A DNA stretch of 64,000 nucleotides. It comes from Septoria linicola (taxonomy: Eukaryota; Ascomycota; Dothideomycetes; Mycosphaerellales; Mycosphaerellaceae). Positions 32,094-42,660 of this stretch are shown in pieces. Positions within the stretch are counted from its first letter, which is position 1; each line of letters opens with the position of its first letter. The notes beneath the pieces were generated by a model, which saw only the letters and a list, made by a program, of their open reading frames with translations, did no database searches and had not been told where the DNA came from. Position numbers and translations under genes: made by a program. Location: NCBI GenBank assembly GCA_024114885.1, contig CP099418.1, forward strand, positions 5,580,001 to 5,644,000, written 5' to 3'.

Positions 32094-33709
32094 ATGGCGC
32101 ACGAAAAGGACGGCGCTTCCCACGTTGAAGGCGATCGATCAAGCATGGAGAAAGTCCCGGATGCAGCCATTCAGACCATCGAGGTGGTGACACCATCCAG
32201 CATTCAGTCGCAGTTCCCGACTCTGTACGACCTCACCACAGAACAGATGGCAGCTCTCGAGAAACAGCTCGTGCGCAAGCTCGACTGGCGACTGATGCCA
32301 ACTATCACGATCATGTTCCTTATGAACTATCTCGACCGCATCAATATGTCCAATGCCCGGCTGGCTGGGCTGAAGTCAGACCTCAACATGTCAGACACTG
32401 TGTGGAATGCTGGCATCTCCACATTCTACGTTGGATACCTAATCGGACAGCTGCCTGGAAATCTCTGGCTTGCGAAAGTCCGTCCAAGCCTTCTCTTGCC
32501 TAGCATGATGCTGGCGTCGAGTGTGTGTACGATCTGTATGCCTGCGGTGACATCAGGCGTGGGCTTCTGCCTTGTGCGCTTCGTGACAGGTCTTGCAGAA
32601 GCACCATTCTTTGCAGGCATTACTCTCATGACCTCGTCGTGGCACAATAAGCACGAGAACCCGACTCGCATGGCTGTTTGGCATGCTGGTAACACGATCT
32701 CAAACATCATTTCGGGCTTCTTGGCTGCTGGCATTCTGCATGGCTTGGGAGATGCGGCAGGCCTACATTCCTGGCAGTGCTTCTTCATTGTGAGTGTAAT
32801 TATGTCTGCTGTTGAACTTGATGCTGACTTGACTGCGCATAGATCGAGGGAGCAGCCAGTATTATTGTTGGTATAGCTGCTTACTTCATTCTTCCCGACT
32901 GGCCGGAGAACACTCGCTGGCTGAGTGAGCAAGAGCGGGAGATGGCCCAGTATCGAGTCTTACTATCGAACGGCGGCAAGAGAGAAGAAGTTGGCGGAAC
33001 GTGGGACGTCCTCAAGGAGGCAATCAAAGATCCATTCACGTGGTTGTTCTGCGCCATGGACTTCTCTCTGATAAATGCGCAGAGCTTCAAAGACTTCTTC
33101 CCGTCGGTAAGTCAACTGCAGAGGACATGCTGACGCTTGGATAGCTGACCTCATGCAGATCGTCAAGACCTTCGGCTTCGGCTAGCTGGAGACATACCTT
33201 GTCCAGGCACCACCATATGCGATCGCATACATCACTGCATGTGTACTTGCATACAGCTCGGGCCGCTTCCAAGAGTTTTGCTACCACATCATGATTCCTA
33301 TCATCTTCTGAGCCGCAGGCTGCGCCATTCTAATCTCGACGATGAATGTGGGCGCACGCTACTTCGGTGTCATTCTCCTTATCAGCGGTACCTACAATGG
33401 ACTCAATCTGCAACTCTCTTGGGGGAGACAACATTGGTCCCGGCGCCTCGTGCAAAGAAAGCTGCGCTGGTGGCTATCGCCAACTGTGTCAGCCAGTGCT
33501 CGCATTGGTTTTCGCCGTATTTCTTTCCGACCAGTCAGGAACCATTCTATTGGCTCGGAGGTGGACTGATTCTGTTTGGCTGCTTGTGCACAGTCTTGCT
33601 GTGCTTGGCGGTCAAATGGGGGACAAAAAGGCTGAATGCAAAGCTGGATGAAGCAGAGGGGTGTAGTGAGCATAATGGTGTGGAGCGGGGATGGCGGTAC
33701 GTGTACTGA
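32094..33709 (+). pseudogene. Dal5-family MFS transporter, disrupted
   Basis: Exons 32094-32789, 32843-33106 and from 33159 on read as an anion:cation symporter of the allantoate-permease group: LMNYLDRINMSNARLAGL in the first helix region, WNAGISTFYVGYLIGQLPGN, and LPDWPENTRWLSEQE after the first intron. The third exon has an in-frame TAG at 33183-33185 (in GFG*LETYLVQAPPYAIAY), a TGA at 33309-33311, and a frame change at a run of five G at 33421-33425. Beyond it, the frame reads SHWFSPYFFPTSQEP to the family-like ending RYVY at 33709. The first stop fits a C to T change at a CpA site. The protein would be cut near its middle. Confidence 0.82.
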
Positions 33710-33968
33710 GATTGTGCGGTACTCGTCGGTGGCTGGGAAGAGTGATTGTCTTGTGTAGATCGAGGTTCGTCAAGAAATCGCGCTGCCTGATTGACTTTGG
33801 AATCATGTTCCCATGCTGTCAGTTCTGTGCTATGTCAGAGGTCACTATGGCGGGTAGAGTGCTTCGTTGTTCTTGGATCTTCGCAGAAAACCGAAGCAAT
33901 CTGACTGAGGAAGCATCTCAAGATACTTGACATGCGACATGCAAGACAGCACAGTCATTTTCCCTGGG

Positions 33969-34649
33969 TCACTGCACCAGTCGCGTTCTAGTTAGGAGAG
34001 CGACGTATCCGTGAATGCTCATGAGTGAGTTGACAATTGCTGTGCCCGACAAGGGGAAAGCGCCGAGTGTTGCTTTCATGCTGAGCACGAATTTGCCCTT
34101 GGCATTGATCTCGCATCGTCTGTGTTCCTGGCACTCGTCGATGTACTTGTACTTGAAGCGGCCATCAATGCGGCCATCCTTGAAGTTCCCGGCCTGAACA
34201 TCGGACATGACGAGCACTTGTCGACGAACAGGCACCGTAGCGTCGATCTGCCGAAAGATGGATGACCTGCCTTGGTTGTTCAGTCCAAAGTTTTGCACAG
34301 GCTGTCCGGGGAGGGTAAGTTGCTTCTCGTTGCCATACCGAACAACATGCCAACTAGCACCGAGATCGTTGGCGACATCTTTGACGGCCTTCTTGATCAA
34401 GTTGTTAGGGACAATGAGAACGCTGGGCAGATCGGTATCCGGCTCCAGACCCTGTGCGGTGCGCCACTCTGACAGGCTGACAGCAGCATGTGGCCAACAT
34501 ACATGCCAGTCTTGCCAAATGCCCGGGTCGTCAGCGATTAGACAACCACCCTTCTCGCGCTCTTGGTCAAACACGAACAGGATCCCAGACTTCTGAGCCC
34601 TTGATAGCCCGATGCCAAGTACATCTGCGCCATTGACAAGACCTCCCAT
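33969..34649 (-). pseudogene. SNF2-family ATPase fragment with lost motifs
   Basis: The 226-codon frame aligns with the first half of a SNF2 helicase core. GGCLIADDPGIWQDW stands where the Walker A segment (ADDMGLGKT-like) should be, SVLIVPNNLIKKAVKDV matches motif Ia, YKYIDECQEHRR stands where the DEAH box should be, and FPLSGTAIVNSLMSIHGYVALL matches motif III. Both catalytic motifs are altered, and the second helicase half is absent. The gene is therefore a relic. No transport or metabolic link to the neighbours is evident. Confidence 0.55.
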
Positions 34650-35686
34650 TCGTCAAGTTTCGCTCGAGCTGCGACAGGGGGGTTGCTATTGTGAACTTGT
34701 CGGCTTCGGCGATTGTCTGGGCCGTTAGTCCTGCGGCCTGCCGCCATAGTTGTCGGTGTGAGCTCCGTCGAGCGTGCGCGCCACGGGCCACGGCCTCATC
34801 TTCTCAAACCAAGCTTGTTTTCGGGAAATGAGACCTTTCGCGTAGACCTGCATGGCCGTCTCTCAGCTGACGGTTCGCCGCATATAAGATGTGGTGGGCG
34901 TTGGGAATCCATGTCGCCATGTGCCCATCTCCACCTGCTGCGTTACGACGATGCTCAATGTGAAGCTCGACATTCGCCGTCACAGAATGCGAGGTGGTCT
35001 CGGTACTGAGTGTGGTTTGTGACTAGCTCAATGTTGCCTTGAGCTCCGCGCATCACCTTGTTATTCTTTTGAGCTGTCTAGTTCAGAGCAAGTTCTAGTT
35101 AAGCTTCGTATCCTCTAGGACTTGTCGATCTATACTACGGTAGCACCTAACTATAGGCACGTTGTGCCGACGACCTGCCTACATCTCGACTCAGCTGCTT
35201 CGAGCCTACGCTCTAACTCTCAATACGATCGTGGCGCTCGTTCGATAGGTAGACGCTACGGGTAACCTCATTTCCGTGGTACTACAAGCTCGGGTTAGCT
35301 AGTGAATTCGGCAAATTGGGAGCTGTGATCCTCGAACTGCAAGACTTGGCAGAAACCGGTGCGCCGCTACTAACTGCGTTCTAAGGCGTCTAGATGCTGT
35401 CTCGTGCCTTGAAGTTCAATCTCTACGGACTGTTCTACGCTATTAACGCTATAAGCGCTGGTCACATCCAGAACCGAGGGCACATCAGTGCCTAGTTAGA
35501 AAGAAATCCTAGAGTAGCGGTACAACTTCGATCCGAAATGCGCGCCAACTACTGAATTCACTAACGACATCAATGCCCTTTACCTGCCGCGAGATATAAG
35601 TATCACGAGGAAATCCTCTCTGAGTCTAACTACTCATCTTGCTACCAGTCTCTACACCAATCTCCACCGAAAATCTACTTGCAAAC
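34650..35686. other. Spacer with RIP-like decay, no supported gene
   Basis: The stretch to about 35,010 may contain the upstream part of the SNF2 relic. From about 35,060 to 35,640 the sequence is rich in TA-containing words and stop codons and looks like a mutated repeat or pseudogene. I cannot assign it. Confidence 0.4.
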
Positions 35687-36117
35687 ATGCACGTTATTCC
35701 TACTCTTTATGCAGCTCTTGGCGTTTTCGCTATCGGAGTGCAAGCGAGCTCATGTTATAGGGAATGCCAGTGTTGGAACAAAAACACAGGGGTTAGCAGT
35801 GTCCATGTCCATTAATCCAAAGTGTACCGACTGACATATTCTATGATTATAGTTCCCGGATCCCATTGTATCTGAGAGAGCTTGTTATGCGTATATCAAG
35901 CAATACGCCAAGGCATTGACTTGGCAGAAGGATACAGGAAAGGTACGCTTTGGAATCTCTCTCAGCGCGCTAGAGCTAACACGTATTTGTTGAACAGTGT
36001 CGAGAGGTCACTTCCAATCACATGAACAACGGGAAGTGGGACAGACTGTGCAGGGAGCAGGGTTCAGAATCACACTTTCAGCAATGCTTCGATAAGGCGA
36101 CGCGCAATGGTTGTTAA
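35687..36117 (+). CDS. Small secreted cysteine-rich protein, candidate effector
   Basis: Three short exons, 35687-35791, 35853-35942 and 35998-36117, give 104 residues. Both introns (61 and 55 bp; GTTAGC..ATAG and GTACGC..ACAG) join codons in frame, and the gene ends in a clean TAA. The signal peptide is MHVIPTLYAALGVFAIGVQA. The mature 84 residues contain eight cysteines (SSC, REC, QCW, RACY, GKC, RLC, QQC, NGC), enough for four disulfides. Nothing in it resembles a family I know. Small size, many cysteines and a location beside a RIP-mutated gene desert are usual for fungal effector candidates, but function is not shown. No exon is long enough to be seen by simple ORF calling. The intact frame contrasts with the broken genes before it. 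Confidence 0.72.
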
Positions 36118-37185
36118 ACCACAGAGGAGGGCGAGGCGGTTTTGGGTCGGCAGCAAGGTTTCCTGATGCTTCACCTCTTGCATCGATGTATCTTATCTGT
36201 ATTGTACAAGAGCTCCAGTGCGAACCTGGTCGAATTTGTGTGTTCTCATAACCTCCCTCTTTGGCCGAGATCGTTCATTCGGCTGTTTTTGTCGTGATGG
36301 AGGGGCGAAAGCACATCGAGAAAGGCGGCTCTTCGTCACCAACATCATTGTAGGGCTTCTGCTTCTTCGCCAGAGCCGGCCTGATGCACGACTACTTCTC
36401 TGAGCCCGCAAGAGTATAATCGCGATACTGTAAGCTCGTCAGAGCATGCTGTTCGCTGTGGTAGCACACCATACAAGCTTGGATGTCTGTTCCCAAGCAA
36501 GGGGATCGCTTGCAAGCAACTGTGAGCAAAACCACGAAGGCAGCACTCGGAACGGACTCGCCCGGCACAGTGATCGGGCAACAATCAGCAATTCTTCAGG
36601 CTAAGAGTATAGAAAAGCGGAGCATCTACGAATGACAGTCCAACGGCGTGGAACTGCACATGCTGCACGGATGGGCAGATTGGCGGAGCTTCGAAGGGCA
36701 TCCGCAGTCTTCGTTTGACTTTCTCTTGTGTTTGTGCAGCATATGCTCTACTCTAGCGCGAGTATCGAGGCGCCAGAGCTATGCAGACGTGCAAGCTCGC
36801 CTCATAGACATCATTTAGTCATCCTCCAAAGACCACAATGCTACCATCTCTCTGGGTGACTGCGACCGACCAAGCTGGACAATCTAGTTCGCCTGGACTA
36901 TACTGCAGATGTGATCGATCAATCGTGAGTGCTATGCCGCATCAGCATGCGAAAGCTGGCTGGAACGGGCCTTTTGTCGTGTCGAGAATGTTGTCTGGCA
37001 CTTCGCCGTGCCGCATTTGATAGCCATTACTGAGGTTTTTTTTGTGCGCAAACAGCTTTTCGGTGGCGAAGGAGGCGGTTTCCCAGACGTCACAGGAGAT
37101 GATTACTACGCTCCCGCTACTGTTCAGACCTGTTTCGAGTCACTCAACTCAACTTTTGAGGCATAGATCAAACTCAACTTAACTT

Positions 37186-37250
37186 AACTCAACTCAACTC
37201 AAAACTCAGGATTTGCTAACTCCGACTCAAAATATGAGTTGAGTTGAGTT
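37186..37250. repeat. Inverted repeat built from AACTC units
   Basis: The 16-bp arms AACTCAACTCAACTCA (37186-37201) and TGAGTTGAGTTGAGTT (37235-37250) are perfect complements around a 33-base loop. The left arm lies in a longer degenerate run of AACTC/AACTT units from about 37,140. A single-stranded copy could fold into a hairpin. Confidence 0.8.
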
Positions 37251-37864
37251 GATTCCGGGTCAACTGCTTGAGATCGAGCAACCCAACACAGCTCTACTAC
37301 TGTTCACGAAGAATCTCCACTGTGGAGCCTGACGATCTGTTCACGGGCTGCGAACATGGCACTCATCCGGCTGGACAGTTGTCCGTCTGGAAAGACTCAT
37401 GCTCAAATGCCGACATATGACGATCGAGCTTGTGCTTTGGAAAGAGGTGGATGGTGTTCATGTATCCTTCAAAAAAGAGCTTGTTGCATCAGTCGCCAGG
37501 TTCCTCGTCTCGCATGGGCACGAACTGCATCAGCGTTGCTGTCTCGACACGACAGCAGGAATTCTTTGCTCATCTTGATGATCGCGGCCCTGCGTGCGAG
37601 TTCACTCCGCTGGGTCCTTGGATGGCGGAGGACCGCTGCTTGCCTGTAGCCTCGATTGAAATACAGGCTATGCTGTGCTCGAGGCGAATTGGTGCTGGAG
37701 CTTTGGTGTACGCTGGATGTCTGGCTTGCTCCACAGTGTCAACGTGAGAAGAATATTCTCTATCTGAACGTGCAGCAGCCGACCTTGGAGGCACTGATTG
37801 GGTCTGAGATCTTGTTGCCGACTGCAACCCTGCTACGAGCATACATGCGTAAGACGATCCTTGG

Positions 37865-37906
37865 TAAGTGAATGGTTGTTCATGCTAAGTGAATGATTGT
37901 TCATGC
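37865..37906. repeat. 21-bp tandem duplication
   Basis: Two adjacent units TAAGTGAATGRTTGTTCATGC differ at one base (G against A). The unit length keeps frame, but no gene is evident here. Confidence 0.8.
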
Positions 37907-40768
37907 TAAGGCTCCAGAATTGTCCATTTCATATAGCGTCGCGGATAGTGCTGTGCGTAAGCTTCCTTCTAACAAGGACATGGCTGTCTGATTTCCCCTG
38001 CATCGGCTGTATGTTGACTCGGCCGAGGAGACTCAAAGCATGTGGGCTGAGACGACCTTCGACCTGTGTGGTGCTGGAATGAGAAACGCTGCAGCTGCAC
38101 ACTTTCTGACCTGGACATGTGCTGGACGACCTTCTTGACCAGACACCCAGCGTACAAGCGCGTCAGCTTAATCAAGAGACTTCAGAAATCCTGTGGTGCA
38201 GTTGCGTCGAAGCCCAGTGCCTGGACCGTCTATCCACGACGTCTGCCTTGTAGAAAGCGGCGTTGTGCTTGCTCGTACGTTTCGGGCGGCCATCGACCTC
38301 GTTGCTGTATGGGCTCAGATTGTGCAGGAGGTATGATATCCCCGAAAAGGTGGTTGATCTTGGACAAGACGTACTGCTCATACTGCCCAGAACGGCTGCT
38401 AAGATGCCCCTGCATCATTCGCCAGAAACAGCACTCCTGTTTCGCAGAAGGGCTCGGTGACTTTACGGCAAGTATGCGCTTGAGTTGACATGCTCATCGA
38501 AGCTGCTGTCACATCTCAGTAACTCGTGAAGACGCAACGCATGAGAGAACTTGGTCGATCGGCTTGTGTCTATGCGGCTGTGGCGATTTCTTCTGGTTGA
38601 GGCTAGACAAAGAAGCGCGAGTATGGGCAGAAACATCAGGCGAGACTTTTGCACCACGTCAACAATCTCTTCTGTAGCGTGCTTTGTTCCCACTGCGGAG
38701 TCAGCTTCTGGAAGCTCGAGGTGTTGGTCTGCTCACATCCTGAATCTTAGAAGGCGTCGAGGAGAAAGCCAGATCATTGCTGTGAGTCGACTTGCCAGCT
38801 CCACGCTCGCACTCCTTGTCCTTTCTGAGCATCCTGGTACATCAATAAGAGAGCTACCTTGAAGTTATGAGCTCGTAGACAATCTAGCTGGTCATGATCG
38901 AATACAGCCCGACACGAGGAGGTTGAACGGGTGGCAGCCCAGCTGCTGATCGTGTGAATTCAGCGCATGCACGCTTTTCTCCGCCCTCATCGAAGCACGA
39001 GAACGGGCTGCGTGAGATCTTCAATGACAGCTCATTGTCCTGCATGGTGAAGACACCTGGTCATTAAGAAGGTTTCAGAGCACACTCTGGATATCAAAGA
39101 GCCGTCACGGTCGTCGAAGGAGTGTAGGGTGAGCTTAGACGGCAGAGCGGCATCGAATCCATGTCTGGCAATGTTATATTGACTCGCTGCTTCAACCAGC
39201 TCTTGGCTGTGATCATTGGCAGTGCTCAAGTGGGGAATCGATCGAGGCGTGACCATTTAAATGGCTTCTCGAGAGCAGTCTGGAGTCACAAAGACACCGA
39301 AGCCTGCTCTCAGGCTTTGTTCATCAAGCTGGCACCATCTCAGCGGCTGTGAAGATACCGTCCTCGCCTCACCCTCGCCAGCTCCATTCTTTGGCTTGGA
39401 CTGCTACCAGATCTTCACCCTCCTTCCTTTTGTGCAAAGAGCTCATGTGATCATCTTTCTTCCTGTGCATTCTCTGGTTCTACCGACGACACAGCAGCTC
39501 TGCTGTAAGCGTTGAAGTCGGTGCAGGCTGTGCAGTGATTAGACGTGCTTACTAGGCGGAGCGAAGCACGAAGATGCTATAGAAAACAGTCAAGCATGCC
39601 AAAATTGGACCAGCAGCTATCAGTATTGGGAAACATGTTCGATCTCCTCGCCACAGCCTATCGGCCGCCGAGAACGGCATGATCAATCGGCGCAGAGCAG
39701 GACATGCTTTGGGCAAGAGTTCACGAGCTCTCGGACGCTCTATGGAAGTAGAGACACCTGCTTTCTCCTACCTTCGACGACTCTGCAGCCGCATCACAGC
39801 TTCGCCGTCAGTCAATGCCGATGGACAGAGAGCGCCGAGTACGCTTGATTGGAAAGATGATATAGGGTTAGCTTCTCATATTAGGCATATTCGTCGAAGC
39901 GAAGCCAGGCAACATGCACTACTATAGTTGTGACCACAGCCAGCTACTTCTCAACGACGCCATGTTCGTTGTGCAGTTTGGACATCCTGTCCGACACTTC
40001 GCAGTACTCGTAGGAAGGCAAGCCTTTGCAGATCAGCAGTTTTGGCGAGCAGAGGCCGTCAAGCACGGAAAGATAAGGCTGCGTTGCTAGGATACATATG
40101 TAGAACCCTCGTTGCAGTAATGTGAGAAGCCGTTGGGCGCGATGGGACCAAAGACGCTGCAAGCGTAGCTCTGTACATGAGGCCTACACTGTAGCGGAGC
40201 CAAGCAAGACGACAAGTAGTATAGAAATGCCGATTACTCTCTAACCTCAGCTCTATCTACCACATCTACAGCCTCTACTTCAACGTGTTTTTCTTGCCCG
40301 TTCGCTTGACAGCTACGGTGAAGAGAAGCCGCTAGTACAAGGAGACAAGTTTCAATTACTAGGACAAGAGTAGATACCTAGGCTCTCCTATAAAGTAAGA
40401 TCGATAGATAGCGTAGAGGTATACGATTAAGCTAGAGAAGCTATACGATTAACTCTACTTATAAACGCGTTCTACTACTTACTTTTACTTAGATAGTACT
40501 TACGCTAGTCTAAGTAGTATAGCTTCTTTATATACGATTATTATAATACGAAGAAGCTATAGAGTACGCTAAGCTCGCTAAACCTATATCTTCTACCTAT
40601 AGAGCTTATTTTAAAGCTCCGAGAAGCTTAAGCTTTAATAAGCTTATAATACTAAGTATACTATATAGTTTCTAGGATACTAGATACTACTCTCTCTTAC
40701 TAGACTTCTCGAGCTATACTAGCTATTCTAATACTATCGTCGAGCGAAATTCGAGTAGCTACGTCTAT

Positions 40769-40792
40769 TATTAAGAATATATCCTAGATAGT
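40769..40792 (+). repeat. 24-bp fragment identical to the Copia LTR start
   Basis: The 24 bases from 40769 equal the first 24 bases of the 3' LTR at 48392. They lie directly against the left end of repeat copy A. Confidence 0.55.
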
Positions 40793-42371
40793 AATAGATA
40801 ATAACTACTCTAATACTAACTTTCTAGATAGGTATAAGAGTAGCTATTATAGAATAAGATCTATTTAGATAGTAATAGTCTTATAATATATAGGTTAAAT
40901 AGTAGTAACGAGCTTAAACTAGTAGTCCTAGAACTAAGAGCCTATACTAGGACCGTAGGATATTAAATTAATTAAGTAGAATAAATATTACTATCTTAGA
41001 AACGAGCTACTACCTTACTTTTATACTAAAGCTACTAAGTATAGTATATAGGTAGGCCTTTACCTTACTAATCCTCTCTTTCTTAGTATCTAACTAGATA
41101 CCTAACTACTTATAGATCTTATATAGAATTACTTAAAGCTAGCTAGTTTTTCTATTAAAGTCTATTAAACTTTTAATTAGAGGCCTATTAAATAGTTACC
41201 TTTTCTAATAATAACTACTAAAAATACTTTCTTAGATCTAGTTATTATTTACTAGATACTACTCTTCTACTATATCCTTAAGGATCTTTTTAGGAATAGC
41301 CTCTCTCTTTTTCGATACTAATACTTCTAAGTTACTACCTACGCTTATAAAGCTAGCTTCGCTAAATATATACTTTTTAATATCTATAACTATAGTAGAG
41401 ATAGTAGCGAATTAAGCTTTAGCTATAGTCTACTACTTAGCTATATAGACCTTAAACTCTTCCTTACTTATACTAAAGAGCTTCTTTATTTCTATACTTA
41501 CTACCTAATCTATCTATAGAACTCGGCCTACTAAGGTATTAGAAATCGAGCCTAGGCTAGTTAATAGTATCTCTATAGCGAAAGGTTTTATCGCTCGTAT
41601 AGGATATATAGTACCTAAAGCTATAAAGAGTATCTATTTATAATAGAGATATACGCTATAGACTATTAGAACGTTAATATAATTACTATTAGGTAGCTTA
41701 TCTAACGTACGACTCTTAGAGTAGGCTAGAAATACTATTAGAATTATATAATACTTATTACCTACGTAAGTATACTACTAAGAGAGATAGGAGTATTAAA
41801 TAACTAGCGAGCCTATATTAGTATAAGGATTCTTCTAACTAAGCTTAAGGTTAGCTTTTATATCGTTAGTAATTACTAGAGCTATAGTCTCGATAAAGCC
41901 TATACTATAGCTTTACTTATTAGCGATAATATACCTCGCTAGTAGCTTCGCTTTCTTATAGTTAAAGAACCTATTACTAATCGTATTAGAGGTTAGTAAA
42001 AGTCGTCCTCTCTTACTAGTATTATCTAGAGAGATTATAAACTAAACCTAATTAAGGCCTCTTTCCTTAAGTAATATATTCTTACTTAAGGCGATATACT
42101 AGAAGCCGTTAGAGTAGTTAGAACTAGCCTTATCGTCGAAGATATAAAAGGTAGTAGATAGATAGGCTACGTATTTAATAGTCGTATATAGAGTAGTAAC
42201 TAGCTAATATAGCTATAGTAGAGGATACTAGCGAAGAAACTATTAGAATAGTAAGTACTATATACTACGAGACTAACTATACTAACTAATAGCTATATTA
42301 TACTATCGATATAGCGCGAACTTCTACTATATAGCTTCGAGTAAAGAGTCTAGAATCTAAAATAGGCCTCT
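40792..42371 (-). mobile_element. Unclassified repeat, copy A, left part
   Basis: The sequence is collinear with 56290-57870 (copy B), starting at the same base (TAATAGATAATAACTAC). Its old reading frame is on the minus strand and is destroyed. It is interrupted at 42371 by the Copia element and resumes at 48669 after a 5-bp target duplication CCTCT (42367-42371 and 48669-48673). Confidence 0.85.
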
Positions 42372-42648
42372 TGTTAAGAATGTATCCTAGATAGTTAGTC
42401 TAGATATAGACTTCTAAGTATAGTTCTAGATGCCTAAGGCATCTACCTAAGGCTTAGTAAGAGGTATATCTTGTTTCTCTTTCTTCTCTTCTTAGATAAC
42501 TAACTTAATTAACTTTGTATTTAGTTCCTAGCATATTACTACTATACTATATATATAAGTTAGTTTAAGATTAATCCTCTATTCTTCTTTACTACGCTAT
42601 ACCCTCCTTAACATTATATAGTATATAATACGTCCTCTACTTTTAATA
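42372..42648 (+). repeat. Copia 5' LTR
   Basis: 277 bp. It starts TG and ends TA (CA expected, C to T change). It differs from the 3' LTR at 12 sites by my count, all transitions. Confidence 0.92.
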
Positions 42649-42660
42649 GGTTATAAGCCC
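42649..42660 (+). promoter_or_regulatory. Primer-binding site, initiator-tRNA-Met half-molecule type
   Basis: GGTTATAAGCCC follows the 5' LTR directly. It is complementary, except for one G to A change, to the anticodon stem-loop (GGGCUCAUAACC) of eukaryotic initiator tRNA-Met, not to a tRNA 3' end. Drosophila copia and yeast Ty5 prime from the same internal region. The fit is short but is placed exactly where a primer site must be. Confidence 0.65.

Larger units (their letters stand above)
36118..40375. other. Gene desert with unassigned decayed sequence
   Basis: The longest frames (for example 38066-38488) change apparent coding frame and lack any recognised domain. The stretch near 38,330-38,460 (YDIPEKVVDLGQDVLLILP) reads protein-like in a different frame from the longest ORF and may be a pseudogene of unknown type. 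CpA and TpG are normal here, so it is not RIP-mutated in the way of the next region. I can support no gene. Confidence 0.5.

Noticed and set aside
37861..37910. CRISPR-like or other spaced repeat array
   Set aside because: Only two directly adjacent units without spacers; a simple tandem duplication.
38066..38488. 140-codon plus-strand ORF
   Set aside because: It is Cys/Arg-rich with no domain, and the more protein-like reading of the same bases is in another frame.
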